DNA of 64,000 bases from Myrica gale (lineage: Eukaryota > Streptophyta > Magnoliopsida > Fagales > Myricaceae), in the NCBI GenBank assembly GCA_963930655.1, contig OZ005606.1, positions 21,120,001 to 21,184,000 of the forward strand, written 5' to 3'. The translations under genes and the position numbers were made by a program. Below are positions 20,443 through 32,339 of this stretch, piece by piece. The stretch's first letter is position 1. Every line of letters begins with the position of its first letter. The notes beneath the pieces are model-generated. The model worked only from the letters and a program-made list of their open reading frames with translations. It did no database searches and was not told the DNA's origin.

Positions 20443-21180
20443 CATTACAACAAAAATGATTTTGTGTGTCATAAAAATTTGTCACCCAAAGTGCCCATTT
20501 TATCAGCAAAGGTTTTGGGTGACAAAACCAAGTTCACCCGGTACGTCACCTAAAGCCTATCAGCAAAGGCTTATGGTGACGATTTTCGTGTTCTGATACT
20601 CAAAACCGTCCGGATGAGTTATAATATTGTCCGCACGGTTTTATGCTATATTGACGAAATTGAAAATCGTCATCCCCAGTACATTTCATCCGTTCCCATG
20701 AAAGATGCGAACATACTCTCCAAAACGTGCGCATGGTTCACATGAGGATTGCAAACGGTTGGTCGGATGTAACGAAATGAATTTTGTCATCGACAATCCG
20801 TGCGCACTGTGATACAAAACCGTCCGCCCGGTAATATATTTTCGTCCGAACCATTGTTTCATCCGCACCGTTGTTTCATTTATGACGAAATTGTTTTTTG
20901 TCACTTTCAAAAACCGTTCAAACAGTTACATCGACAATGTGAACGCCTATTCTATTGAACACGTTGGAACGTGTTTTCTTCCTGCACAAACAGTTGCTAA
21001 TTAAAAGATCGTGTGCACAAAATAATAACCTTGCTGACGAACATGCGCACATTATAATTAAACAAAAACTGTCCGAACGACCTTGTAACCGTTCTAATTG
21101 TTTGTTACGTATTTGAATTAATTTAGTTAAAATTTTAAAAATAATTTGCAAATAATATAAATATTTTAAATATTTTAAAA
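20443..21180. repeat. left subterminal repeat region of the composite CACTA block
   Basis: Contains many AACCGTCCG, CCGTGCGCA and GTTCGGACG-type motifs on both strands plus CACCCAAAGTG near the tip. It mirrors 32340-33906. Confidence 0.75.
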
Positions 21181-21189
21181 ATAATCTAT

Positions 21190-22134
21190 CATGTGTAGAT
21201 GTTCTCGCATCGTCTTCTCCATATCTGACCGCTTGACCAGAAGCGTTTCATATTCTATCTCTCTAGCCCACATCTCCTCAATCTCTAATCTAGCCTCTTT
21301 AATCTCCGGGAAAAATCAACGGACGATGCTGATGCAGATGATCCAACAAACCCTACTTAACGGGTTAAATCTCGCTTGTAACCTACTTTTGTCCCCAACA
21401 CCTCAACGAAAATCGCCACTTCGGTGTATGACTTTCCCTCTGACTCATGCTGCAGTTGTAACGCCTCTATTTTTCCCTACAAAATTAGAAAAGAAGATAA
21501 AGTTGGCACATATGAAACATAAAAGATAACGAATGCATCATTAAATCTAACGTTACAAGTTACAAATTTTTTTCGTGCATCTTCTGATGTTCACATGTCA
21601 TTCTTATTAGTATTTAAATTTTTATACAACAATGCAGGACTAATCTCATCAGAATATGCATTTTTATGTACTCCAAAAGAAATATAGAATGTGCATATTA
21701 AAATACCTAAGTCATTTATTTAAATAATAGCTAAAAAAATGAAAATTTATTACTTGCTAACAACGATCTCAAGCGTTGGAATTACCTCACTCCTCTGCAT
21801 TTTTCATTTATAGTTATTACAACAATTAATAATAAAATAAACGTTCAGGAAGAAATAAAAAAAATTTAACCTAAAATTTCTCGCTAGCGAATAAATCACA
21901 AACACGAGTTCATTCTTCCTTGTTCATCTCAGGATAAGGGTGCTCAAATGCCTCTTCTTTAGAATTGAATACCGAGTAATGTTGGAACATTCTATTTATG
22001 TGCGTCCTGTACGTTGTGTTCATCATAGACGTCACACTGATGCAATCCTCGTCCCGGTCGTAATCTAGTTGAAAGTTATCCTTAATATATATAAAAGTTA
22101 GAACCTTAAAACTTTTAAAAAAAACAAATGTCAT
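21190..22134 (-). pseudogene. Transposase_24 (Ptta/En-Spm) gene remnant, left copy
   Basis: The first exon encodes DNFQLDYDRDEDCISV... and MFQHYSVFNSKEEAFEHPYP, aligning closely with the right copy near 27850-28010. The Trp of the conserved W..VCDLFASEKF motif is replaced by TGA near 21914 (TGG to TGA). Later exon pieces follow on the minus strand between 21700 and 21190, including QLQHESEGKSYTEVAIFVEV and a helical segment ending MREHLHMID. The coiled-coil tail present in the right copy is missing and the sequence passes straight into the 3' flank. Plant Transposase_24 proteins belong to En/Spm-like elements; this one is inactive. Confidence 0.8.
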
Positions 22135-22156
22135 AACAAAACCAAACGAATGTCTA

Positions 22157-23199
22157 CTACTGCTTATAATCTACGAGCTGTAGAACCTCACGAACACGCC
22201 TCATGTGCTCCTCTTTCAGGACTACCCGCTCAGTCAGGCATGCAACTGTAACACGCCCCATGTGCTCCTCTATCAGCAAGAACCGCAACCACCTCCTTCC
22301 TCCTTTCAGTGTCTAGCTGGTCGACCTTACGTTCCACAGCCGTCAGCTGACCACTGATATCACTCGCTATGTGATGGGTGGGCTGCGTGACCGAGCGGTA
22401 CTCAGCACTTGGCGTGTCTGGGCAATGGAATAGCAGAATGTCACCTTTTTGATCGGCCCAATTGGAACCGCCATTGGCTCGTCAGCACCCTCGGGTACCA
22501 GCATGGCATGCAAGAACAGGTTTAAAAGAATACCGTACAACAAAGAAATCTAAGGTTAGTCTACAGGGCCTCTGCACGGACGGTTGAGTAGATCTATAAT
22601 GCCATATAAGGAGGCTCTCCCCGCACAACTACCAGGTACAAGAACTCAGCCCAGTGATCAAAAAGCTTTGTCGAGTGCTTCTTCAAGTCGAAGGCGAAGC
22701 ATAGGATCAGGTGCATGATCCGCCAAAAAGGAAGCAGCTGCCCGTGTTTCATGTTGCTTCCCTCCAGCATAGCCGTATCATGGCCCAGCAATGTCCAGAA
22801 AACCTCGGCCTTAGTAGGGAATGTTGTCAAATTCCTTTCGTACCCAAAGAATCTCACTAGCTCGTCTCGCGAGAATTTGGCCTGAACGTTACGGACGGTG
22901 ACCTCCATATTAGGCTCTTCGAGGTTTACCGCCTGAAGTATAGTTGCATTGAATTCTTGCACCATTTTCTTCAACGTCTAGCCAATCCTCTAGAGGAACG
23001 GAAGTCAACCTTCCTGCTCCACCACCTCTGTAAGCGTCCGATCCTCACATCAAAGATCGTAGAAATCTGCCAATTGAATGTGACGCTCGACAATCATCGA
23101 GCGGGATATAATGATCGTCATATACTACTCCAACGATAGAGCTGGAGTGTAAGATTGCTCGACATCAGCCTATCTACTGCTACGCGGATGCTTGCTCAT
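22157..23199 (-). pseudogene. putative plant transposon protein (Transposase_32-like), left copy
   Basis: On the minus strand a frame starts MSKHPRSS at 23199 and, through several stops and shifts, reaches the segment MVQEFNATILQAVNLEEPNM, TVRNVQAKFSRDELVRFFGY and LPFWRIMHLILCF. The end (about 22560-22157) is a helical region ending VDYKQ and two stops. It matches the right copy at 24919-26048 over its whole length at roughly 50% identity. These proteins accompany Transposase_24 in plant CACTA-like elements and their function is unknown. Broken by several stops. Confidence 0.7.
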
Positions 23200-24450
23200 T
23201 TTTTGGGAATCTGTAAAAAAGCACTCGCACGGTTAGAAAAAAGATTTGCACGGTTTGATAGTCGTTCGAACAGGTAACGACGCCAGTCTGAACCTTGAAT
23301 TAAAAAAAGGAATATGCAAATTTAATATAAAAAATATTCGGATTGCTTGGTAGAGCTTCCGAATACAGGAAAAACGACAATGTATCCCTTTTGGCATACT
23401 ACAAGGTGTCTGAACAGCTTTAGAAAGCCATCTGAACTAAACACAGATAAAAAAAACTATTGAAATTTTATAAAAAAGTGTCCAGACTGCTTTGATATAG
23501 CAATCAGACACACTCAAAACAACAATGTATCCCTTTTGGGATACTACCTGGCATCCGAACTAAGTTAGATAGTCGTCCGAATGTAAAACAGAGAAATAAA
23601 TTATTTAAATTTAGGGTAAATTACAAAAATTCCCCTCAAACTATCCCACTTATCCCAAAATCTCCCCTAAACTTGAACTCGTCCTAACCCAGCTCTTTAA
23701 ACTTACGGAACGGTCTCATCTTAATTTTTAACTCAGATTTAACATTATTGTATGATGTATTCTGTCACACATGATAAACGCGTGAGCTCCCTCATAATTA
23801 AAATACCAAACTACCCAATAAACCTAGACAAACAAAACCAGGGAGAGCGAGAGTGAGGGAGGAAGAGAAGAGTGAGAGTTGCAACGACAATCTCCCTGAA
23901 TAAAATCTAGGATTCTTCATACTTTCACCTTTATCTGCAACAATGTTTTTCATTTACAAACGGACAGAGAGTGAAAGCCCTTCCTCGTTAATGGAAACTC
24001 TAAGGCCTCACAGAATATAGATACAAGGAACCCCATAATTTTTGTGAGCCAAAGAACCAAAAGCTTCAAATTCAGCAGAGCCCTTCATTTTTCCCTCAAA
24101 TAAACTGAGGTAGGTGAAATGTGGAGTATGAAGCCAAATGGGATCACATCAACGCGTTACCTGGTATCCATGTAGATACCATTTTCCAAAACTACAACAT
24201 CATTTCTCTTCAAAAATCTCTGAAATCTCAATTCTTTTCTTCTAAATTCTTGCAGCAATATTACTCTTTCGAGGATCTAATCACGTTTAGGTATGTTTTG
24301 CTTACTTTTTTTTATAGTTTTACGTATAGAATTTCAATTCCATTTTTTGCATAGTACATTGTGTTTTTTGAATGATTCTTACGTTGAAATTGATTATTTT
24401 AAGTGTTAGCATTGTTTTAAGTATGTTACTTTATGTTTTGGAGTTTGTAG
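23200..24450. other. centre of the composite block
   Basis: From 23200 to 23600 lie more GTTCGAAC/GTCCGAA-type motifs, the 5' subterminal region of the left element. From 23630 to 24450 the DNA is unlike either half, with a GA-rich patch near 23845-23880 and no coding region. The CACTACAA 5' ends expected for each element were not found here. Confidence 0.5.
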
Positions 24451-24918
24451 ATGTGGAGGGACGTTGTCATTGCTGAGTTAACTTGGCAGTCCTCCCCTCA
24501 GCGTCCGGATGCTTTTTTTTTGGCGTTCGAACACTTGCCAGCGCCGTTCGAAGGTATATGTTGTCATTTTGGATTGGTCCAGACGCTATGTGATAGTCGT
24601 CTGAACCTGTTTTCATTAAATTTAAAAAGTTTGATTATCTTTAGCACGAACGTCTTTTAATTCATGTTCAGACGTAAGTAACATCCCTACGGGGTTATGT
24701 TATTGTTTTGATTTTGTCCGGATGTTTTTTAATTTAGTCCGGACGTTTTAATGTTGAAATTATATATTTTTATTTGTTTAACGTTCGGACGAATATTATT
24801 TGTCGGTCCGGACGCTTTTGTGAGGTCTGGATGTCGTCAACTTAGCGTTTGCACTCTATTTTCGTGTTCGGATGTATTTTTCTAATCATGCGAACGCTTG
24901 TTATGCAAATTGAAAAAA

Positions 24919-26048
24919 ATGAGTAAGAGCGCACGTACGAGCGCCCAGGCTAATATCGAGAAAACTTTCGGTTCTACTTTGACATTGGAGCAGCACACAA
25001 CAATTGTTATGTCTCCCTCGATTGTTGTCGAGCGGGACATAAAATTGACAGATTTCTACGACCTGAATTTTAAGGGCCGAACGCTTCCATAAGTGGTGGA
25101 GGAGATAAGTTCACTTCCGTTGATTCATAGGACCTGGTATGCATCGAGAAAATTAGTAAAAGAGTTCCATTGCACCATTTTATGGGCGACAGACATCGAG
25201 GAGCCTAGTATGGAGCTCACAGTCCGTAATGTTCTGATCATATTCTCATCAGATGAGTGGGCGAGATTCTTGGGGTACAAGAAGGAATCAGTAGCATTTT
25301 TAAACCTGTCAATGAGTGAGGAGGGCCGGCCTACTAAGGCTGAGGTATTCCGAACCATGTCGGGAGATGATACAACGATTTTGGACGTATCCTATATGGT
25401 ACACGAGCAGTTGCGTCCTTTCTGGTGGATCATGCACCTGATCCTACGCTACATCATCGACCCGAGGAAGCACACTACATAGCTCTCTTATAGTCGGGCG
25501 GATTTCTTGTACCGGTAGTTGTTCGGGGGCTACTTGTTGATATGGCGTCCTATATCTATCGTGCGGAGGCCTCACGTCGAAAGCTCTAACTTTAGGGTCG
25601 TTCCAGTTAGGTCTATCAATAAGACAACAGGAGATGACAGGAGCGACATTCAATGCTTGGCGTCGAAAGCTCTAACGCCAAGCATTGAATGTCGCTCGTG
25701 CTGCTACAGTTAGATGACAGGAGCAGCCTGAGGAGGCGAGAGAGCAACAGGAGCTCGACCCAGGGATTTGGGCTACAACGACCGGGTTGGATGGATGTAA
25801 TCGATCTTGCGGCCCACCCATAAGATTGTTAGTGATATCAGTTGTCGGCTGACAACTTTGGAGCAAAAGGTCGTGGACATAGACTATGGGTGGAAGAAGG
25901 AGATCGTTGCAGTTCATGAGGCATGAGGAAGGCGACAACCAGTGCTGAGTTATTTGCATTGACTCAGTGGGTCGTGCATATAGAGGAGCACCTTAGTCAA
26001 ATTCGTGACATCCTAAAAATCACGGATGATTACGATGATGACCTATAG
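24919..26048 (+). pseudogene. putative plant transposon protein (Transposase_32-like), right copy
   Basis: An ATG at 24919 starts MSKSARTSAQANIEKTFGST, followed by VVERDIKLTDFYDLNFKGRT, a TAA at 25090, then KLVKEFHCTILWATDIEEPS, ELTVRNVLIIFSSDEWARFL and LRPFWWIMHLILRY, another stop at 25480, and a degraded helical tail that ends DDYDDDL and TAG at 26048. Domain order equals the left copy. The first segment resembles the N-terminal part of plant proteins annotated as putative plant transposon protein. It is preceded by GTCCGGACG-type motifs at 24480-24910, the 5' subterminal region of this element. Confidence 0.7.
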
Positions 26049-27542
26049 TTTTGTTACGATGTTTTTTTTGGACATTTACTTTTCTATTATGTTTTATGGA
26101 CATCGATTTGTATTTATTTGATGTTATTTTGTTTATATTATGTTTTGACGATATTTAATATATTTATATTGTCTCAGTTATGTTATAATTGTTAATAGAA
26201 CTTAATAAAATAAGAATTGTTATCAGTACAAATAATAAAAGTTCGAAAAAACCGTTCGAACGACTTATATGGAAGAAAAAATTTGGTGTTCGGGACGATT
26301 TCGTTTACGATTCTTTCATTTAGACGTTGTCTCTTAGGGATTTTCAAATGGTGTCGTGCAATGTAAGATACCGTTCAGACTTATTATTAGAGTCCGGACG
26401 TTTTTGTTATGACCAGACGCTGTCGTTTGACGATTACTATAATGGAGACCAAAGATAGCGTTCGGACTGTTTGCAGTGGTTCGGATGGTTCGGAAATTTT
26501 AGGTGGCAACAATTCCCTCAAAAACTAATATATGTAAGTGTCTGAACTTCATTTTACTCGTCCGAACGGTATTCAATCATTTCAAAGTTGTAGAATCGTA
26601 GACAGGGGAGGAAAAACGGAAAACTCTTCAAAACGAGATATTTGAGCAAGAGGAGAGCTGATTTTGAGCGTCCAACAGCATTGAATCGGGTGTAGAAGAG
26701 CAACTCATTCGGAATTTGATATTAGATTGCATTTGAGGTTAGTGGGTTCTAGATTGAATTGTTTTAGGATTAGTGGATTCTAAATTGAATTGTTTTAGGT
26801 TAAAAATATGGATTTTAGGACATAACAGCATGTATTTTTCGAAATTATTTGGTCTATAATGATAGCAATTGAGTTTATGCTTGGTTATAAGGTGTTTATA
26901 TTGAAGTGTTTGTGATTTGGGGTGATTTTCGGAAGAATTTGTAGTGAAAATGGAGTCTTGTTCGACAATCGTAGCCCGGACGGATTATGTAGGTCCGTAC
27001 TCGTTTTTTTTTGTTCGAATGCTTTTACAAATTGCATCCGAACGCTTATGGATTGTGCGAAAGGTATAGATTACGTCTGAACGGTTTTTAGCTGTTATGT
27101 TATCGCATTCATTTAGCAGTCTTAGCCCTGTTTAAGAAATATAGGGAGTTCAAATAACGAACTCGGTTTAATTCTTGAATTTTCCACATTATGGACAGTT
27201 TGAGTTTACAATGTGCTTAATTATATCTTCTATTGTGACTATTGTGTTTAAAAACTTCGATGGAAATCTCCTTTTGTCCTTCAGATACACATTCAACGTT
27301 GAGCTTACACAGTTGCCTTAAATGGTGGGTGTTTATGCTCAATATTGTAGGTGTGTATTTGGGGACTGAGGAGAAATACTGTCGAAATTTCTAGAGCATT
27401 GGTCACAATGGTCGGGTCAGTTTTGTGAAATACGTGATATTGTAAACTTGAATGGGATAGAACCTATCAATCTTGATTAAATATTATGACTTTCAAATTT
27501 TTATGCTTAACTGAATTTTAAATTTATTGTCCTACATTTGTT
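26049..27542. other. spacer between the two transposon genes of the right copy
   Basis: Contains an array of GTTCGAACG, GTCCGGACG and TTCGGATGG motifs (26230-27090), unusual because the left copy has almost no spacer here. Short exon-like frames lie near 27320-27480 but none is convincing. Confidence 0.45.
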
Positions 27543-28814
27543 GTGACATCCAGAATTAAACACGCTCGAGGTGTTATGCATGGGATTGCCTTATTCAAGG
27601 CTCGCACCGTACGAAAGATGAATGTCCATATCCCTGATGGACGTACGGGTGACGATGACAAGACATCCTCAATGCTCTCGAGTAATAATGGGCACTCGTT
27701 CGACAGCATGTCCCATTTGAAATGAGTAAGTGGAAGGAGGTCCCCGACGAGTTTAAATCGTACGTGATGAATCGAGTGTTGGTAAGTATAATTTATTAAA
27801 TTTTAATTGTTGAAATTTTTATACGTACTAACTGTTATATATGTTAAGCATGACTTCCAACTAGATTGCGACCGAATTGAGGATCGCATAACTGTGATGT
27901 CTACGATGAACACAGAATACAAGACGCACAGAAATAGAATGTTCCAGCATTACTCAGTGTTCAATTCCAAAAAAGATGCGTTAGAACACCCATATACTGA
28001 TATGAACAAGGAAAAATGGACTCGTGTCTGTGATTTATTCGCGAGCGAGAAATTTCAGGTTAAACATTTTTATTTCATCCTGAACATTTATTTTATTTTT
28101 AATTGTCGTAACAACTGTAAATGTAGAATGCAGAGGATGAGTGCAATCAACAAGGAGGATAGAGCTAAGCTAAAGATTATACACACATCTGGAGTGAGGT
28201 CTTTCCAACGCGCGAGAGCGTTGTTAGTAAGTAATAAATTTATATTTATATTATTTATTATTTAAATAAATGACTTATGTATTTCAATATGCATGTTCTA
28301 TATTTTTTATGTACAAAAAAATCCATAATCTGATGAGATTAGTCCTGCGTTGTTGTATAAAAAGACACTCACTAGTAAGGATGGCATGTGGACTTCAAAA
28401 GATGCACGAGAAAATTTTGTAAGTTGTAACGTTATATTTAATGATACATTCATATTAGTTTATGTTTCATTTTTTTTCTAAGTATGAGATTATGTTTCAT
28501 ATATGCTAATTTTATCTTCTTTTTTTAATTTCATAGGGAAAAAATGGAGTCGTTATAGTTGCAGCATGAGTCAGAGGGAAAATCATACACCTAAGTGGAG
28601 ATTTTCGCTGAGGTGTTGGAGACGAAAATGGGTTACGTGTGAGGTTTAGGTCGTTCAGTACTGTATGTTGGACCATCTTCATCAGCAGAGTCTATTGATT
28701 TGTCCCGAAAATTGGAGGATGTCCGATTAAATATTGAGGAGATGAGGGCTAAACAGATGGAATATAAAGTGATTCTGATCAAGCGGTCATATATGTAGCA
28801 GATTGAAAGGACAC

Positions 28815-30642
28815 TAACAACCCAAGAGGGAGGGTGAATTGGGTTTTATAAAAACTTTTGTGAACTTTTAATAATAAAATCGAATATTTAAAGATCCCTT
28901 ATCTAAAGAGCAAGAGATTGAACAAAATATATAAACAATCACAACAAAAGAAAATCAACAGTAAAAAGAGATAGGGTTAGAGAGATAACACCTCGACTTT
29001 TAGGTGGTTCGGCTAACACTTGTCTACGTCCACCCCCAATGCTATTGACTTCCTTGGGCTTCCTTCACTATTCTCCAAATAGTAAATACACCTTAGCTTC
29101 TGGGGTGCTAAGGAACCATTAAAAGTGTTTTCTGAGCTTACACTTTAACTCACTCTCACAAATCCTCACAACCTAGAGGATTTCTTCTACCCAACAAGTA
29201 GGACAAGTGTTTTTCACAAATACTCACATGTTTTTCAAGGATGGGTACAAAAGGGAATCAAATGAAATAGCTCTTTAAGCTGAATAAGCAAGTGTGAAGT
29301 ACTGAGGTGTGCAAAGAGACAAGATATACAAGAAAGGCAACAGTTAATTGCAGGTGAGGACAAGCTTTCTTGGATGATGTAGCTTCTTTCTTTTTTTAAA
29401 GCGTTTCTCTCTCTAGAAAGTTAGGGCAGAGTAAATGTCGCACACCCACACCACTTCTCTCTCCATCTTCTTCAATTTAAAGCGTCTAGGGCACCAAGGG
29501 TCTTATGGTAAAGCTTTGGAGCCGTTGGAGGTCATTTGAGACATTTTGAGGAAGTTTTGAAGTGATGACGACGTTTCCAAAAATTCTGCAAAATAACACA
29601 ATGTGTCGACACATAGGTTGTATGTGTTGACACATTAAACTAGATCTGAAAATAGAGTCTCGGGTGTTAGTTCAATGTGTCGACACCAGGGTTCAATGTG
29701 TCGACACCTTCAACACTTAGTCAGAAATCAACTTGAAAGATTTGAAATGTAAAGTCTCGGGAGTTAGTTCAATATGTCGACACCTTCAACACTTGGCAAA
29801 AAAAAACAAGTTGAATGAATTGAAATGCAAAGTCTCGGGTGTTAGTGCAATGTGTCGACACCATGGTCCTATGTGTCGACACCTCCAACACTTAGCCAAA
29901 AAATCAAGTTGAATGGATTGAAATGCAAAGTCTCGGGTGTTAGTGCAATGTGTCGACATCATGGTCCTATGTGTCGACACCTTCAACACTTAGTCAAAAA
30001 TCAACTTGAAAGATTTGAAATGTAAAGTCTCGGGTGTTAGTGCAATGTGTCGACACCATGGTCCTATGTGTCGACACCTTCAACACTTGGCCAAAAAATC
30101 AAGTTGAATGAATTGAAATGCAATGTCTCGGGTGTTAGTGCAATGTGTCGACACCATGGTCCTATGTGTCGACACCTTCAACACTTAGTCAAAAATCAAC
30201 TTGAAAGATTTGAAATGTAAAGTCTCGGGTGTTAGTGCAATGTGTCGACACCATGGTCCTATGTGTCGACACCTTCAACACTTGGCCAAAAAATCATGTT
30301 GAATGAATTGAAATGCAAAGTCTCTGGTGTTAGTGCAATGTGTCGACATCATGGTCCTATGTGTCGACACCTTCAACACTTAGACATAAAAATTGTTCTT
30401 TAACAACATCTATTCCAATTCAAAGATTCTCAAAACCATTTGCAATATAAAAGGTGATCCTTTAATGAGAATGAAGAGGATCAAAAAGATTGGAGAGTTA
30501 TTGTATAGAGAGAACCTTGATACAAGAAGAAATTCATTTTAAGAGAAGGATTTAAAATGTAAAATCTAAAGTCCTTCAAAACATAGAAACTTTGTTATCA
30601 TCAAAATCATTTATAGATTGTTCTCAAAACAACCTTGGGCTA
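28815..30642. mobile_element. LTR-like insertion (1.8 kb) carrying a minisatellite
   Basis: The insertion starts TAACAACCCAAGAGGG and ends CTTGGGCTA; ACAC stands on both sides (28811-28814 and 30643-30646), and the host transposase frame continues across the site. Early on it has GGTGGTTCGGC...CTACGTCCAC (29006-29033), the same motif found in the copia LTR at 14208-14232, and no coding frame. This suggests a solo LTR of a retrotransposon, although the ends are not TG...CA and the duplication is only clear for four bases. Confidence 0.55.
29597..30388. repeat. minisatellite, 97-98-bp unit with GTGTCGACAC palindromes
   Basis: About eight units are marked by AGTCTCGGGTGTTAG at 29656, 29753, 29831, 29929, 30026, 30123, 30221 and 30319. 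Spacings are 97-98 bp except one of 78 bp, which has lost about 20 bp. Each unit holds two copies of the perfect palindrome GTGTCGACAC about 22 bp apart. Units alternate between two variants, one with CAACTTGAAAGATTTGAAATG and one with AAGTTGAATGAATTGAAATG, so the array is largely built of 195-bp dimers. Confidence 0.93.
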
Positions 30643-30679
30643 ACACAGACGATGCGAAAGCATCTACAGATGATAGAGG

Positions 30680-31958
30680 TGTTGGAACGCGAGATCGCAA
30701 CGGAAATGATTGTTGAATTAGAGCACACCAAGTGTTCTGCCTCCTTCAGATCCATGCACATAACTTTGAGAGAGAGAGTTTAGAGAAAGAAAGTCTAGAG
30801 AGAGAAAATCTCTCGTTGAAATGAATTTATTAAAATAAATTCTCTTTTTTCTCAAATGATTTCTGAATTCAACTGTGTTATAGCGTGTGATCTTTAGGGA
30901 TCTCAAATCTTGGTCGTAGGATCATCATCAAAAACTCTTTTTCATTAAACACCCTTATATTCTGTAATCTGAATTTATGGGCTTCTAGAAATTGTGATCA
31001 TGTCCATTAACATATCACAATTGACCCCTGAGATAATGAGATTGTTTTTGTGAAATCTCTTTTGCTAACAATTAAACGCTTATTTATCCTTCCACCATAC
31101 TATATTCCACATGAGCTAATAGGACTAGAATGATTTCACCGATTAAGTCTCTAGCTTATATAATTCTTAATTCTTAGTCTGTAACTAGTTGGACTCCCAA
31201 AAAGTTTCCAAAAACATTTTTCGCAAATATTTACTTGATAAATTATATAAGTAAAAACGTGAAAACATTTTTCACAAGATCTCGTTGCGCAGCATTTTTA
31301 TGTGAGTCCAATAATATACAGACATAATAAATATACTGCCTCATCAAGAGACTGGTGGATTCCATATTGAGAAATTATACAAATTCACTTACTATGCACA
31401 AGGCCCAAGATTATCTGGAATATTTGATCTGCAAAGATCATCACCAAATGACTCAGTCAAAGCACAAGCAAACAACAAACAACAAGCAAGCCTGCATAAC
31501 TCTCTCAGATCTAAGGACAACATAAGCTAATTTTGCTGAATACAGTTCTCTATATCAGAGATCGTTTCCAGAAGGTATTCAAATTTTATCCGGTTCAGTG
31601 CATGTACTCTTACATTGAACTCACTCGTCTGCTTAAGGTCACGACCTCAATGACGAAGTCCATAATTTTATGTAGAGGCACAATGAGTGTAGACCTATTT
31701 GTATATTATCATGTACCTCTGTCTAGAACAAAGTGAGCCAACAAAAATTTGAAAAGTCATACTCTCCGCCTCCGATTCATTAATCATTAGCCTAACTTTT
31801 CCACAATATTGCTCAACAATATGACATCTAATGTCATTCTAATTATAACATATTATGTTAAATGCATGTACCCAAAATAAATTACAAGTGATTAAACAAA
31901 AACAATAATTATCTCATAATTATGCAAAATAATTGGTCTTGAGGGCATACATCTAACA
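30680..31958 (-). mobile_element. solo LTR (1279 bp)
   Basis: On the minus strand it begins TGTTAGATGTATGCCCTC and ends GCGATCTCGCGTTCCAACA, with TG...CA ends. The 5-bp sequence AGAGG lies directly on both sides (30675-30679 and 31959-31963). There is no internal retrotransposon domain and only one copy, so it is a solo LTR left by recombination between two LTRs. It interrupts the transposase gene 33 bp after the preceding insertion. Confidence 0.93.
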
Positions 31959-32339
31959 AGAGGAGCAGTAACGGAAGAAAGACGACGAGCTAATGTAGAT
32001 GATGGTGGAGCAGCAACGGAAAAAAGAGGAAGAGCATCAGAAAATGATGCAGGAACAACAAGGGAACCTAGTGGAACAACAAGAACGGAGGATGCAACTA
32101 ATGTCAGAACAAATGAGTGAGCAGCTGATGGAGCAGATCAGACAGTTGCAATCTCGTACGACACCCAAACAAAAAATTGGGTATATTTATGTATTTTCAC
32201 TACTTTGCTAGTACTTATTGATTATGCATTTTATTTACTTTTAAAGACGATTACATATTTGTAGATATTTTATTATACTATGACTATTGAATATATTTTT
32301 GTTTATATTATTTGTAAATTATTTTTAAAATTTTAAATA

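Larger units (their letters stand above)
27543..32184 (+). pseudogene. Transposase_24 (Ptta/En-Spm) gene remnant, right copy, split by two insertions
   Basis: Exon 1 (27543-27782) reads RGVMHGIALFKARTVRKMNV, then after a one-base shift near 27690 LVRQHVPFEMSKWKEVPDEF and a GTAAGT donor. Exon 2 (about 27847-28055) carries DFQLDCDRIEDRITVMSTMN, MFQHYSVFNSKKDALEHPYT and KWTRVCDLFASEKFQ, the signature of plant Transposase_24. Further exons follow (HTSGVRSF near 28190, LTSKDGMWTSKDARENF near 28365, then LETKMGY and RKLEDVRLNIEEMRAKQMEY near 28700). The coding tail continues after the insertions as MVEQQRKKEEEHQKMMQEQQ, a Gln/Glu/Met-rich coiled coil, to about 32184. If the insertions at 28815-30642 and 30680-31958 are removed the frame joins across both sites. 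Stops and shifts make it inactive. Confidence 0.8.

Noticed and set aside
29597-30388. A CRISPR-like array
   Set aside because: The repeat units are contiguous, without unique spacers, in a plant nuclear transposon context; it is a minisatellite.
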